Shown: piece after piece, positions 7,345-17,264 of the stretch | Layout of the letters: every line of letters starts with the position of its first letter | Numbering within the stretch: the first letter of the stretch is position 1 | Origin: Chloroflexota bacterium | GTDB lineage: Bacteria > Chloroflexota > Anaerolineae > Aggregatilineales > Phototrophicaceae | DNA: 64,000 nucleotides | Direction: 5' to 3' | Assembly: GCA_013388745.1 (NCBI GenBank) | Contig: JACAER010000034.1 | Location: 206,993 to 270,992 of the forward strand | Program-made: the position numbers and the translations under genes | Notes under the pieces: generated by a model | What the model was told of the DNA's origin: nothing | What the model saw: only the letters and a program-made list of their open reading frames with translations | Database searches by the model: none

Positions 7345-9912
7345 TTAGCATTTGCTGTACCCGCACGAGGTGCAGGTGGCGCAGCCTTCCGCGTGGACGA
7401 GCGAGGCGTTGCCGCACGAGGGGCAGATGTCGAAGCTCTGCTTTTTGCCGTTGCCGTTGGTCTTTTCGGCGGCGGGCGCTTTGCTGGCGGCGGGCGCGGT
7501 CACAGTGGTTCCATTGATCGGCAGCGCCATCTGCTGCGGCGCGTTTTCGGCGAAGTAGTGGTTTTGCAGCACGTTGGCGACCGCATCCGGCAGCGAATTG
7601 ACGCGCGACGGGCCAAAACCCACGCGGCTCGTGCCGCCGATGTCCTTCAGTTGGTCGATGACCAGCCGCAGCATATCGAGGCGATTTTGCGGCGCGGTGG
7701 TGCGCAGCGCCAGCGAAATCATGCGCCCCAGCCCTTCGGCGTCGGCTTGCAGGTCGCTGCCGGCCTTGCCCGGCGCGGTGACGAACACCTCGAAGGGATA
7801 GCCGTGCTCATCGCTGTTCATCGTCACGTAGGCCGTGCCGAAGGGCGTTGTGCATTTGACCGTAACACCCGTGAGCATTTCCGGGCGCGGGTACACGCGG
7901 TGCGGCGTGGCCGTTTGTTCGACCTTTTCGCTTTCGCGCGCTTTTTGCTTGCCTTCCATCTCTTTTTCGGCGCGTTCGTCGCCCTTGAGCATCAACACCT
8001 GTTCGCTGCGGCTGCCGTCGCGGTAAATCGTGCCGCCCTTGCAGCCCAGTTCGTACATGTACTGGTAAAGCTGGCTGACCTGCTCCACCGTGTAGGTGTT
8101 GGGCAGATTGCTGGTCTTGGAGATGGCGCTGTCTACCCAGCGCTGGATCGCCGCCTGCACGCGCACATGTTCTTCCGGTGTCAGATCCATCGCCGTGACA
8201 AAGTAATCGGGCAGTTGGGTCGCGCCGGGATTCTGTGCGTACCACTCCTTGACCAGCGGCACCTGTTCTTCGTGCAGCCCCAACCGGCTCTTGCGGTAAT
8301 AGACCCACGAGAAGAAGGGTTCGATACCGGTGGATGTATTGGTCATAGTGCCTATCGTACCATTAGGGGCCTGCGTTAACAGCGTGACGTTGCGGATGCC
8401 GTGCTGCTGCACCAGCTTACGGATACGCTCCGGCATAGACTGCATAAAGCCGCTCTGGATAAATTTGTCGGCTTCGAATTTGGGGAACGCGCCTTTTTCC
8501 TGCGCGATCTCGATCGACGTTTCGTAGACCGCCGTCGCCAGAAATTCGTACAGCTTGTCGATAAAGCGCAGCGATTCTTCGCTGCCGTAGCGCAAGCCGA
8601 GCTTAATCAGCAGTTCGGCGATGCCCATCGTGTTCAGGCCGATGCGGCGTTCGTTTTTCTGCTGCTCGTGATTTTCCTCGAAGAAATAGGGTGTGGTGTC
8701 GATCACGTTATCGAGGAAGCGCGTGGCATAGCGCGCCACCTTGTCCAGCAGTTCCCAATCGACATCATTGGCGGCGGCGTTGTAGAAGCGGCTGAAATTG
8801 ATGGCGCCCAGGTTGCACACCGCCCAGCCCGCTAAAGGCTGCTCACCGCATGGATTAGTAGATATTAATAGACCGTCATGATAGTAGTAGCTGTTGCTCA
8901 TCTTGTTCGAGCGTTCGTTGAACCACACGCCCGGTTCGGCGCTGGCCCACGCGCTTTCGATGATCGCGTTCCACACCTCGCGCGCTTTGACGGTGCGGTG
9001 TTTGATGATGCGGCGGCCCGCGGCGGCCCATTTCTGCAGATCGCCATCCCACGCCAGCGTGTAATCGGGATAATTCGTATCGGGAAACACCAGGTCCCAA
9101 TCGGCATCGTCTTTGATGGCCTGCATCAGCTTGTCGCTGACACCCACCGAGATATTGGCATTGGTGATCTGCCCCATCTTGCGCTTGCTGTTGATAAAGT
9201 CGAAGACATCGGGATGCCAGTCGTTGAGGATCAGCATCAAGGCGCCGCGCCGGCTCCCGCCCTGCTCGATCAACCCCGTGACAAAGCTGTAGAGCGCGCC
9301 CCACGACACTGCGCCGCTCGAACGGCCATTGACACCTTTGACATAGGCATGTCGCGGGCGCAGCGACGAGATGTTGATGCCCACGCCGCCACCGCGCGAC
9401 ATGATTTCGGTCATCTGGCGCAGCGTTTCGATAATGCCGTGCCGCGAATCGCGGGGCGAGGGCACAACATAGCAGTTGTAGTATGTAAGTTCTTGATTAG
9501 TACCCGCCGCCGTCAGAATGCGGCCAGCGGGCACGAACTTCCAATCGTCCAGCAGCCAGCGAAAGCGTTCTGTCCATTCTGCCCGTTTTTCTTCGCTGGC
9601 CTCCACGCTGGCGACACCGCGCGCCACGCGCTCCATCATCTGCGCCGGGTCGGTTTCCAGCGGCTTATCAACATGTTCCAGGTCGCGCGTCACCACTTCG
9701 CCGTCCAGCAGTTCAATCGTGACCTGCGGCAGGTTGAGCGCCGTCACCGTGCCGATTTCGCGCTGACCGGTGGCCGCATCGACCACCACAATGACAGTAT
9801 CGCCCACCTTCAGGGTGGCGCGGGTCATATCTTTTTGGGCGTAACGGTCAAGAAAGATTTTGTAGCCCAGTTCGTGCAGGGCATTGCGCTTGGCCGCAGG
9901 GGATTGCACCAT
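7345..9912 (-). CDS. nrdJ: adenosylcobalamin-dependent ribonucleotide reductase (class II)
   Basis: An 855-residue one-subunit class II reductase that makes deoxyribonucleotides using a coenzyme-B12 thiyl radical. The catalytic set is visible: C147 (NCYVV) and C366 (VCNLGAINF) as the redox pair, with N353, C355 and E357 in NPCGEQ as the radical site. QAPNGTIG and the phosphate-binding region are intact. The C-terminus is a Cys-rich zinc-ribbon-like tail (CPSCGN, then CATCTSCGYSKC) that normally re-reduces the active site. An insertion at about residues 31-85 (KVGDTVIVVVD to DLEHVDKP) looks like a small SH3/KOW beta-barrel before the usual DPAQMMERVA start of the core. AAGGA lies about 13 bases before the ATG. 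A terminator follows. No cobalamin riboswitch was recognised upstream. Confidence 0.96.
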   Translation of the reverse strand: MVQSPAAKRNALHELGYKIFLDRYAQKDMTRATLKVGDTVIVVVDAATGQREIGTVTALNLPQVTIELLDGEVVTRDLEHVDKPLETDPAQMMERVARGVASVEASEEKRAEWTERFRWLLDDWKFVPAGRILTAAGTNQELTYYNCYVVPSPRDSRHGIIETLRQMTEIMSRGGGVGINISSLRPRHAYVKGVNGRSSGAVSWGALYSFVTGLIEQGGSRRGALMLILNDWHPDVFDFINSKRKMGQITNANISVGVSDKLMQAIKDDADWDLVFPDTNYPDYTLAWDGDLQKWAAAGRRIIKHRTVKAREVWNAIIESAWASAEPGVWFNERSNKMSNSYYYHDGLLISTNPCGEQPLAGWAVCNLGAINFSRFYNAAANDVDWELLDKVARYATRFLDNVIDTTPYFFEENHEQQKNERRIGLNTMGIAELLIKLGLRYGSEESLRFIDKLYEFLATAVYETSIEIAQEKGAFPKFEADKFIQSGFMQSMPERIRKLVQQHGIRNVTLLTQAPNGTIGTMTNTSTGIEPFFSWVYYRKSRLGLHEEQVPLVKEWYAQNPGATQLPDYFVTAMDLTPEEHVRVQAAIQRWVDSAISKTSNLPNTYTVEQVSQLYQYMYELGCKGGTIYRDGSRSEQVLMLKGDERAEKEMEGKQKARESEKVEQTATPHRVYPRPEMLTGVTVKCTTPFGTAYVTMNSDEHGYPFEVFVTAPGKAGSDLQADAEGLGRMISLALRTTAPQNRLDMLRLVIDQLKDIGGTSRVGFGPSRVNSLPDAVANVLQNHYFAENAPQQMALPINGTTVTAPAASKAPAAEKTNGNGKKQSFDICPSCGNASLVHAEGCATCTSCGYSKC

Positions 9913-10312
9913 ACTAATATTATCCTTACACTATCGTGAATATGAGCGGTGGCAAGGAAAAGAGAACAGAAACGCGCTAGGGTTTAGCGCGCCCGATACA
10001 CATTTCACTGTAAACGTCGCAATAAGCTGCTGTTATGGCCGCTTTAAGAGCGGAGGATTTTCCTTTAAATCAGTGATCTGATCTGTGCCCTAGTATATGT
10101 CATCTGCCAGCCGCTGGCAACAGAAATTCGGCTTAAATTTGGTTAGAATTTTTGGATTGCGTATCAAAATGTAACAATTTCTGTACAGGCCGCAGAAGCG
10201 CTGGCGGTTGCGCTTTGGCGCGCGCGCCGGGATACTACAGCACAGGACGAATATCCATCTTGGCATGTGGGCGGCTATCGCCCCGATGACGACGTGATGA
10301 AGGACAGGCGCG
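9913..10312. other. 400-base divergent intergenic region with small hairpin
   Basis: This gap separates nrdJ (minus) from the YfhO-like gene (plus). In the nrdJ leader, CGCGCTA (9973-9979) pairs with TAGCGCG (9985-9991) around a 5-base loop, a perfect 7-bp hairpin with no T-tract. An AT-rich block around 10130-10180 could hold the plus-strand promoter. Frame 10147-10323 is open on the plus strand but has no ATG, GTG or TTG near its beginning. No complete gene or known riboswitch is seen. Confidence 0.5.
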
Positions 10313-12907
10313 ATGCCCGATAGTCGTTTGATTGCGCTGGGGGTGACGCTGCTGCTGCTGGCGAGCGGGCTGACGCTGGCGCTGCTGTTCGGGCGGCGGG
10401 CGCTGCGCCTGGCGCGGCAGCCACACGCACGCCCAACACTGCGCGAAGTCGCAGCACTGACGCTGCTGTGGGGCGTGTTTGTGGCGCTGTTTATGTGGCC
10501 AGAGCTGGGGCCGGCACGCAGCGCGCTCGACTCGACGTGGAGCGGTGGCGGCATCGAATACGAACGTCTGTCAGGCATCATTATCCCGATAGAAATCGGC
10601 CTGACGCGCTACGGCCACATCCCGACATGGAATCCGTATATGAACACGGGCGTTCCCCTGCTGAACAACGCTTTCAGCTACCTGTACAATCCGTTTGCCA
10701 GCCTGCCGCCGCTGCTCTTGGGTGCGGTGCAGGGCGTCAAAGTGTCGGTGGCGATCGCGCTGTGGTTCGCGGCGCTGGGCACGTGGGCGCTGGCGAAAGC
10801 GCTGGGCGTGGGAACGGTGGGGCGCGTGCTGGCGGGCGGGCTGTATATGGCGAGCGGGGGCATCGCCGGCAAATTTTATCCCGGACACATCCAACTGGTC
10901 ATCAGCCTGACGTGGGTGCCGCTAGTGCTGGCCGGGCTGTGGTGGACGCTGCGCACACCGTCGCGCTGGGCGGTGGCGCTGCTGGCCGTGAGCTTCGCGC
11001 TGCTGTTTTTTTCCGGTAACATTTATTATACGCTGCACACGCTGGTGTGCGCGGCGCCGATTACACTGCTGCATGTGGTGGAACGCGCGGAGGGGCGCTG
11101 GCGGCTGCGCGGGGAACGGCTGCGGCGTGTGCTGGCGGGCGGCGTCTTCGCTTTTGGCCTGGCGGCGCTGCAATTCGTGCCGCTGTGGATGGTACGCGGG
11201 AGTATCGATCACTTCGGCGTGCAGTTCGACGACAGCTTGCAGTTGGTTGATCGCTACAGTCTGGAACAGGCGGCGCTGAATTTCATCTATCCCTGGCCGG
11301 GCTGGCTGTTGTTCGAGCGTCCTGATCTGGAAATTCACACGATGCTGGTGGGTGTCGATTACAACTATATCGGCCTGGTGCCTTTTTTGTTGATCGCGAT
11401 GGGCGCGGCGGCGCTGCTGAGCGCAAACGCGCGGCGGCGTATCCCCAAACGCGCGGCTTTTTCGGCCTTAACGCTGGCGGTCGTCATGATGATCTGGGGG
11501 GCAGCGCAGTCCGGGCCGCTGCAATGGCTGTACGCCAACATCGACCTGCTCAGCGAGTTCCGCTATATGGGGCGGGCGCACGCCATTGCCGGCCTGTGGT
11601 GGATTCTGCTCGGCTGTATGGCGCTGGACGCGCTGTGGCAGGTGATCGGCGCGTCTGAACAGGGCGCGCGTTACGAGAGCGCGCGGCTGGCGCGCAGTCT
11701 GACGATAGGTGTTGCGCTGTGGGGGGGGTATCTGCTGTACAGCGCGCAGCCGGATACGACGCGCCTGGCGCTGGCGGGCGGCAGTCTGGAACGGCTGCGC
11801 TTTTTCGATACGATTCGCTTTCTGTCGATGGCCGACGCGCTGGCGGCGCTGTGGTTCGTCGTGCTGGCCGCGCCGCTGGCGGATACGGCGCTGCTGGCGC
11901 TGGCGCATGGGCTGCGGCGGGCCTGGGCGCGCGGGCTGGGGCTGGGCTGGGCGCTGTATGGGCGGCGGCTGGCGCATGTGGGGCTGCTCTTTCTGGCCTG
12001 CGTGGCGCTGGCTGACGTCTTCAGCAGCAACAGCGGGCTGTACTGGTACGCACAGCGTTTCGCCGATCATTTGAACCTGTATCAGTATATCCGCGCGCGC
12101 GACCCACAAACGCCGATCCCGGACGTGAACGAGCCGCAGACGCAGCATTTGATGTTCCAGTCGTACTATAGCGAAGTGCGCAACCGCGAACTGGACGAAG
12201 GCTGGACGCCGAATCCCGTGCCGGGTCTGTTCCCGTTCGGCGCGGGGCTGGCCGACCACGATCTGGCGCGCTGGGCGCTTGGCTTCAGCGTTGATCTGCC
12301 GGATTTCCAGAATTATGTGTTCCGCGCGCAGCAGTGCGTGACCAGCGGCGAGGGGCGGCTGGCGGGGCCGGATAGCAACGCCGACTGCGATTTTGTCGGC
12401 GTGATGCCCGCCATGCTCTATGAATTACCGAGCGCCCTGCCTTATGCCTATATCGCGCCGAGCTACATGCTAGCCTATCGTTCCAACGAGATCGCGCGCG
12501 CCAATGTTTTGCTGCCGACGACCATTGAACACGCGCAGGACACGATCACGATTCAGGCGACGATGCCCGCGCCCGCCCCGCCGGAGGTCACGCCGCCGGG
12601 CTTGCCCGATTACTATCTGGTGGTCACAGAGACGCATTTTCCCGGTTGGCGGGCGTTTGTGGATGGCGTCCCAGTGGAAACGGTCAGCGCTTATCGCTAT
12701 ATCGCGATTCCCATGCTGGCGGGGACACACACTTATACGCTGCGTTATCAGCCGCCGGGGCTGGCGGCGGGGGCGCTGATTTTTGTGATCACACTGGCCG
12801 CGCTGGGGCTGTATGTGCGCGGGGAAAGGCGGGAAGCGACCCCATTCGCCGGCCCCCTCCCCGATTTCAGGGAAGGGGAGAAAGGCAGGAGCGGGGACGG
12901 GGCATAG
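10313..12907 (+). CDS. YfhO-like multispanning membrane protein
   Basis: An 864-residue protein with about a dozen hydrophobic helices. A periplasmic-type loop follows the second helix (IPTWNPYMNTGVPLLNN, the WNP-GxP pattern of GT-C/YfhO proteins). The C-terminal globular domain contains YLVVTETHFPGWRAFVDG and YRYIAIPMLAGTHTYTLRY, ending in a last helix. YfhO relatives are implicated in glycosylating cell-wall or lipid carriers; the donor and acceptor here are unknown. AAGGA at 10300-10304 sits 8 bases before the ATG. The last 20 or so residues (PFAGPLPDF onward) are encoded by a dispersed GC-rich repeat and are probably not part of the ancestral protein. Confidence 0.85.
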   Translation: MPDSRLIALGVTLLLLASGLTLALLFGRRALRLARQPHARPTLREVAALTLLWGVFVALFMWPELGPARSALDSTWSGGGIEYERLSGIIIPIEIGLTRYGHIPTWNPYMNTGVPLLNNAFSYLYNPFASLPPLLLGAVQGVKVSVAIALWFAALGTWALAKALGVGTVGRVLAGGLYMASGGIAGKFYPGHIQLVISLTWVPLVLAGLWWTLRTPSRWAVALLAVSFALLFFSGNIYYTLHTLVCAAPITLLHVVERAEGRWRLRGERLRRVLAGGVFAFGLAALQFVPLWMVRGSIDHFGVQFDDSLQLVDRYSLEQAALNFIYPWPGWLLFERPDLEIHTMLVGVDYNYIGLVPFLLIAMGAAALLSANARRRIPKRAAFSALTLAVVMMIWGAAQSGPLQWLYANIDLLSEFRYMGRAHAIAGLWWILLGCMALDALWQVIGASEQGARYESARLARSLTIGVALWGGYLLYSAQPDTTRLALAGGSLERLRFFDTIRFLSMADALAALWFVVLAAPLADTALLALAHGLRRAWARGLGLGWALYGRRLAHVGLLFLACVALADVFSSNSGLYWYAQRFADHLNLYQYIRARDPQTPIPDVNEPQTQHLMFQSYYSEVRNRELDEGWTPNPVPGLFPFGAGLADHDLARWALGFSVDLPDFQNYVFRAQQCVTSGEGRLAGPDSNADCDFVGVMPAMLYELPSALPYAYIAPSYMLAYRSNEIARANVLLPTTIEHAQDTITIQATMPAPAPPEVTPPGLPDYYLVVTETHFPGWRAFVDGVPVETVSAYRYIAIPMLAGTHTYTLRYQPPGLAAGALIFVITLAALGLYVRGERREATPFAGPLPDFREGEKGRSGDGA
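12851..12880. repeat. GC-rich palindromic element inside a CDS 3' end
   Basis: GGCCCCCTCCCCGATTTCA followed by GGGAAGGGGAG matches the element at 36195-36224 in 28 of 30 positions. The CCCCTCCCC and GGGAAGGGG arms can pair. It lies in frame at the end of the YfhO-like gene and supplies its C-terminal codons. Confidence 0.75.
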
Positions 12908-12988
12908 GCGGCGCGCCTGGCTCTTTGGAAGTTTTTGCTTTTTTCGCTAACATAAATTTTCTGCATAGTCGTTCAGGAGAAAACCGTA

Positions 12989-14467
12989 ATGCGCGTGCTG
13001 CTGCTGCTGCTGTTTTTTGGCCTGGTGGCGCGGGCACAGCCTGATGACTGCCCCGCGATTGTCGAGGCGGCGCTGCAAAGTGTCTCGACGGCGTGCAGCG
13101 CCACCGCGCGCAACCAGGCCTGCTATGGCAATTTGCGCCTGAACGCTACGCCCCAGGACGGGGTGACGGCCTTCACCTTTGAGCAGACAGGCGACATCGC
13201 GAATGTGGCCGACATTCACACGCTGCAAATCGCTGCGCTGGACGAAACACTGGGCGAATGGGGCATTGCCCTGCTGCGGCTGCAAGCCAACTTTCCCGAT
13301 ACGGTGCCCGGCCAGAACATCACACTGCTGGCCTTCGGCGATGTGACGCTGGAAAACGCCGTGCCGCGCGCGCCTGAAATCAGCGTGACGGCGACGGCCA
13401 ACGCCCGCGTGCGTTCCGCGCCGACCAGCGAAGCTGGCGATAATGTGCTCGTTGTCATTCCCTCCGGCACAAGCTTTAGCGCCACCGGACGCACAGAGGC
13501 AGGCGATTGGCTGCGCGTGCGCGTGCCCGAAGTGTTGGGCGCGGGTTTGATCGGCTGGGTTTCGACCAGTGTGCTGAGTCTGGGCGATGCCCTGGAAACG
13601 CTCAGTGTGATCGAGCCGACACAGGCGGCCTTTTCGCCCATGCAGGCCTTTTATTTCAGCAGCGGTCTGGGCGATGCGCCCTGTGCCGCCGCGCCGGACA
13701 GCGGCGTGCTGCTGCAAACGCCACAGGGCGCAGGACTGGTGGATTTTCAGGTGAACGGCGTCAGCATTACGCTCGGTTCAACCGTCTATCTGCAAGCCGC
13801 CAATAATGAGCTGCGTGTGAATCTGATTGAAGGGCAGGCGTATGTAGCGGCGGCGGGCGAAACCGCGCTCGTCCCCGCCGGCACGTTCACCAGTGTGTCG
13901 TTAAGCGCCGATGGACAGTCACCCATCAGCCCACCAACAGACCCGCAGCCCTACGACGAGGCCGCCTTAGCCAGCCTGCCTGTCAGCACGGGGACAACGC
14001 CGCTGCCTGATGCAGTGGCGATCACCCCGGCAGTGCCCGCCGACACCATTGACCGTGTTATTGCGCAGACCTTCGCCCCCTTCGGCGCGCTCAGCGGCAG
14101 CTATACGCTGGTCAATATTGAGCGCATCACCCTTTCGCCCATCGTCGGCGGCGGGGCGCAGTGTGCGCAGTTCGCCCAGGTCGGCCAGACTACATTCCTG
14201 AACTTCACTGCCGCTGGACTCGATCAGGGATCGTTTGGCGTGCTGGGGCCGAACGGCGCCGGAGGTTTCGGCGACACTCCCAGCGCGCATGATGATCCGC
14301 TTTACCGCACGATTCCAGGGTCCCCCGCCGAAAATGCCGCAGTCACTTATACTGTGCTGTCGCTCAGACTGATCGAGCGCAAAGAAACCTTCGCCTACCT
14401 GGCGGCAGATGGCGTCAGTTCCGGCGCGTGCCAGAACATCTACACTTACGAATGGCTGTCGCCGTAA
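12989..14467 (+). CDS. secreted protein with SH3b and FecR-like domains
   Basis: A 492-residue protein with a signal peptide (MRVLLLLLFFGLVARAQ). A Cys-containing region (CPAIVEAAL, CYGNLRL) at about 22-120 is followed by a bacterial SH3 domain near 130-195 (ARVRSAPTSEAGD, then DWLRVRVP and GWVSTSVL). A FecR-like segment near 245-310 contains TPQGAGLVDFQVNG and LVPAGTFTSV. The C-terminal third has no family I recognise. SH3b domains usually bind cell-wall or surface polymers, so an envelope role is likely. AGGAGA at 12975-12980 fits the ATG. It is convergent with the next gene. Confidence 0.8.
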   Translation: MRVLLLLLFFGLVARAQPDDCPAIVEAALQSVSTACSATARNQACYGNLRLNATPQDGVTAFTFEQTGDIANVADIHTLQIAALDETLGEWGIALLRLQANFPDTVPGQNITLLAFGDVTLENAVPRAPEISVTATANARVRSAPTSEAGDNVLVVIPSGTSFSATGRTEAGDWLRVRVPEVLGAGLIGWVSTSVLSLGDALETLSVIEPTQAAFSPMQAFYFSSGLGDAPCAAAPDSGVLLQTPQGAGLVDFQVNGVSITLGSTVYLQAANNELRVNLIEGQAYVAAAGETALVPAGTFTSVSLSADGQSPISPPTDPQPYDEAALASLPVSTGTTPLPDAVAITPAVPADTIDRVIAQTFAPFGALSGSYTLVNIERITLSPIVGGGAQCAQFAQVGQTTFLNFTAAGLDQGSFGVLGPNGAGGFGDTPSAHDDPLYRTIPGSPAENAAVTYTVLSLRLIERKETFAYLAADGVSSGACQNIYTYEWLSP

Positions 14468-14587
14468 CGGGCACGCAGCGCAGCGGCGATTTTTCGCTTT
14501 TCCCGGCGCCAGCCGCCTTGAAGTTTGGCGCTGTCCTAAGTTCCTCTCTACGCTTTAGGCACGTAAAGAAGGGGTTGCGGGCGAAGT

Positions 14588-15418
14588 TTACAGATCGACG
14601 TGATAATAGCGCGTGGCCGGGCAGGAATCCCAGACGATGGTATACGGTTTACCGTCGGGGTAAGCGGCGTTAAGCTGGAATTCGCCGGTCGTCAGGCGGT
14701 AGACGCGCACATTGCCCAAAAAGCCAAGCAGCGTGTTTTCGGTGGGGACACCGACAGCTTCGATACGTGTGCGCGTGACCAGCACCACCAGCGAGCCGCG
14801 GCTGCTTTCCTGGCTGACAAAATAGACCGAGATGCCGCCATCGGCGCGGCAGTAGACCGCGACAGGCGCGCCCGCGTCCGTCGCCAGCAGGTTATTGACG
14901 CGGCCATCGCCAAAGCGCCGCCCGCTGGCAAAGCGGCCAAAGGTGATGTTGCCCGTGCCGCTGATCTCCACACTATAGCTGCCGATGTCCAGCGGGTTGC
15001 CCGTGGCAATCACCAGGACATAAGTGAAGGTCGGCTCCAGAAAATCGACGAGGCGCGGCAGCAGCCCGGCGCCAGCGTCGTCATCCACTTCCTGAAGACC
15101 GATCAGCGGGCTGCCGGCGCTGACATCTTCGACGTACAGCGCGAAAAAGCCGTCGTCGGTGGCGCTGGGGTTAAAAAAGCCGCTGGTCATGGTGATGGTA
15201 TAGGTGGCGGCGGCGTCCACGGTGAAGTACACCGCATCGAAATACGAGGTGACGCCCGAAAGTCCCGTGCCCGTGTCGTTAGGACGGTTGATAGTCGGGT
15301 CGGAAGTATCGAGCGAACCGCTGAAGGCCAGCACGCCCGCCCAGGCCGGAGCGCCCAGCGCCAGACTCAGAAGTACGATGAGGCCGATGAGCATCACAAA
15401 GGGGGAAAGGCGCCGCAT
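14588..15418 (-). CDS. secreted protein with pre-peptidase-C-like (PPC) domain
   Basis: A 276-residue protein. The signal peptide (MRRLSPFVMLIGLIVLLSLA, cleaved after APAWA) precedes a beta-sandwich at about 28-160. That region has the PPC pattern: SYFDAVYFTVDAAATYTITM, then GLQEVDDDAGAGLLPRL and FTYVLVIATGNPLDIGSYSV. The C-terminal half (about 160-276) is a domain I do not recognise, ending in a CPATRYYHVDL tail. PPC domains normally accompany secreted enzymes, but no catalytic domain is present here. AGGAGA stands about 8 bases upstream of the ATG in a TTTCAGGAGA leader like those of other secreted proteins in this window. Confidence 0.78.
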   Translation of the reverse strand: MRRLSPFVMLIGLIVLLSLALGAPAWAGVLAFSGSLDTSDPTINRPNDTGTGLSGVTSYFDAVYFTVDAAATYTITMTSGFFNPSATDDGFFALYVEDVSAGSPLIGLQEVDDDAGAGLLPRLVDFLEPTFTYVLVIATGNPLDIGSYSVEISGTGNITFGRFASGRRFGDGRVNNLLATDAGAPVAVYCRADGGISVYFVSQESSRGSLVVLVTRTRIEAVGVPTENTLLGFLGNVRVYRLTTGEFQLNAAYPDGKPYTIVWDSCPATRYYHVDL

Positions 15419-15546
15419 AGCCGATGTCTCCTGAAACAGTTTGTAAGATAATGCCGTTTAATCTTAGAATACGGTGAAACGGCGTGGGTGTAAAGTAAAA
15501 AGAGAATTAACCGCCGCCAGAATTATGAAATTGGCGCAAAAACAGT

Positions 15547-15756
15547 GTGATACCAGCAGGTCGAAGCGCGTTCTTGTCCTATGGCGCGGATCTGAGCAAC
15601 CGCACGATCGCGCGCCTCGTCGGGCTGAGCGAGGCGAACGTGGGCGCGCTGCTGGCGACCTTGGGTGGCAGCCCGATAGAAGGGTGGACGCGGCCTGCGT
15701 TCAGTCCCGGTGGACAGATTTTGGCGCTGGGTGGCGCCAGTTTGATCCAGTTGTAG
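15547..15756 (+). pseudogene. gene remnant: sigma-region-4-like HTH joined to a WD40-like end
   Basis: This 69-codon frame in the 418-base gap 15419-15836 reads like two unrelated family fragments. Residues about 10-38 (LSYGADLSNRTIARLVGLSE, then ANVGALLATL) resemble the helix-turn-helix of ECF sigma factor region 4. Residues 48-69 (TRPAFSPGGQILALGGAS) resemble the AFSPDGQxLA strand of a WD40 repeat. No Shine-Dalgarno precedes the ATG and the frame does not extend usefully to either side. It is best read as decayed sequence, perhaps left by a deletion that fused two genes. A short functional peptide cannot be excluded. Confidence 0.4.
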
Positions 15757-15836
15757 GGTGTGCCGCGCTAAAGCACGCCGCCCCGCCGCCGTTTTCGGCG
15801 CGCGGCAGCGCTTGTGTTCAGATTGGCGCGCCCCCG

Positions 15837-17264
15837 CTACCCGCTGACCGGCCTGCGTGCCTCTGATTGTGTGGCGGTCGCGTCCAGCGTGCGCTGGATG
15901 TTGACCGCCAGCGTGTTCAGCCGCCGCGCCAGCGCCTCCAGACTGCGGGTGTCGTCGGCGTGTTCATCGCCGATGCGCTGAATGCGTTCCATCGCGATGC
16001 CGATACCTTCCAGCCCTTCGCTCTGCTGGCGCAAAGTCTCATAAAACTCGCGCACGGCCCCGTGCGATTTGGTGACATTGGCTGCCAACTGCACCATCAC
16101 GACCTCGACCTCCTGCGTCATGTCCACGCCTGTGTCCACACTCTGGATGCCGACTTCTGTCGCTTTCACCGTCTCGCGCATCGCCATCTGAATCTGCGCC
16201 AGAATCTCGCGCACCTGGCGCGCGGCCTGCGTGGACTGCTGTGAAAGCGAGCGCACTTCTTCGGCCACCACCGCGAAGCCGCGCCCGTGAACCCCGGCGC
16301 GCGCCGCCTCGATGGAAGCATTAAGCGCTAGCAAATTGGACTGCGTGGCGATCTCGCTGACGGACGAAATGATCTCATCCACGCGCTGTGTAAGCTGCAC
16401 CAGCGACGCGATCGTGCTGGCGATGGTCGCCACCTGCTCGCGAATCTCGCGCATCCCGCGCGACGCCTTGCCGATCGACTCCTGGCCGCTGCGAAAAATA
16501 TCGAGCGACTGCTGCGCCAACTGCGTAATCGAGCGGGCGCGCTCGTTGGCGTTTTCGGTGAGGGCTAAAAACTGGTCGAGCTGTTTATCGGCGTCGGCGA
16601 TGACGTTGAACTGCTGCGCCACGCTCGCCGCCTGCTGCATCGCGCTGTGGTCGATGGTTTCTGCGGCGCTGGCGATCTCGTCGGCGGCGCTGCGGAATTC
16701 GGGCGGGATATAGCGTGTGAGCTTGGGACGCCGCCCCAGCGTTGGATTAGTTTCGGGCGTTTCCGTATGTTCGTCGGCGGTCGGCAGCAGGAACAGGATC
16801 GCCATCTGCCCGATCAGGAGTGCGCCGAAGTTCGTCAGCAAAAGCTGCGCGCTTTCGTCCACGCGCTGGCCGAGCAAAGCGGCCACCAGCATGGCCACGC
16901 TGTGCCAGAAGGCGCTGCGCACGCTGCGGGTTGCCAGCACCAGCGCCGGGATAATGAGGGCGGCCATCAACACCGGCGTGCTCTGCAAACCCAGGGGCAA
17001 AAGCAGCGCCAGAGATGTCACCCCTGTCATCCCAATATAAGCGATGGCCTGCACATCGCCGCCGCGCGCCAGCCGCCGCCATAACACCGCGGCAAAGCCC
17101 ACCGCGATGTACAGCACGCCCGCTACCGCCAGATTGGGCGGCGCGAACGACAGCGGCATCGTCAGCACCAGCAGCAGACCGATCACCATCGCCAGCATGG
17201 CGCAGGGGTCGGCGGGATAACTGGCAGAGTGGCGGCCAATGGAAACGCGAAAACGTTCGATCAT
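15837..17264 (-). CDS. methyl-accepting-chemotaxis-like signalling protein
   Basis: A 475-residue protein. The N-terminal half (about 20-165) is a hydrophobic block of about six membrane helices with no large periplasmic sensor loop. This is followed by a cytoplasmic MCP signalling domain at about 190-465. The highly conserved hairpin tip is clear: [20 protein letters not shown], then [20 protein letters not shown]. No HAMP domain is obvious and there is no C-terminal NWETF-type tether. No che gene is nearby, so its partner kinase is elsewhere or it serves a non-chemotactic pathway. The upstream region has no strong Shine-Dalgarno, and the start is the first ATG of a plausible basic leader. 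Confidence 0.88.
   Translation of the reverse strand: MIERFRVSIGRHSASYPADPCAMLAMVIGLLLVLTMPLSFAPPNLAVAGVLYIAVGFAAVLWRRLARGGDVQAIAYIGMTGVTSLALLLPLGLQSTPVLMAALIIPALVLATRSVRSAFWHSVAMLVAALLGQRVDESAQLLLTNFGALLIGQMAILFLLPTADEHTETPETNPTLGRRPKLTRYIPPEFRSAADEIASAAETIDHSAMQQAASVAQQFNVIADADKQLDQFLALTENANERARSITQLAQQSLDIFRSGQESIGKASRGMREIREQVATIASTIASLVQLTQRVDEIISSVSEIATQSNLLALNASIEAARAGVHGRGFAVVAEEVRSLSQQSTQAARQVREILAQIQMAMRETVKATEVGIQSVDTGVDMTQEVEVVMVQLAANVTKSHGAVREFYETLRQQSEGLEGIGIAMERIQRIGDEHADDTRSLEALARRLNTLAVNIQRTLDATATQSEARRPVSG

Noticed and set aside
9913..10312. Cobalamin riboswitch or NrdR boxes upstream of nrdJ
   Set aside because: No B12-box-like conserved core was recognised, and the candidates (ACACTATCGTGA, CTAGTATATGT) are too divergent and unpaired to call as NrdR sites.
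10147..10323. Open plus-strand frame reading protein-like (PSWHVGGYRPDDD) just before the YfhO-like gene
   Set aside because: It has no ATG, GTG or TTG near its beginning and overlaps the supported start and ribosome-binding site of the next gene. At most it is a gene tail remnant.
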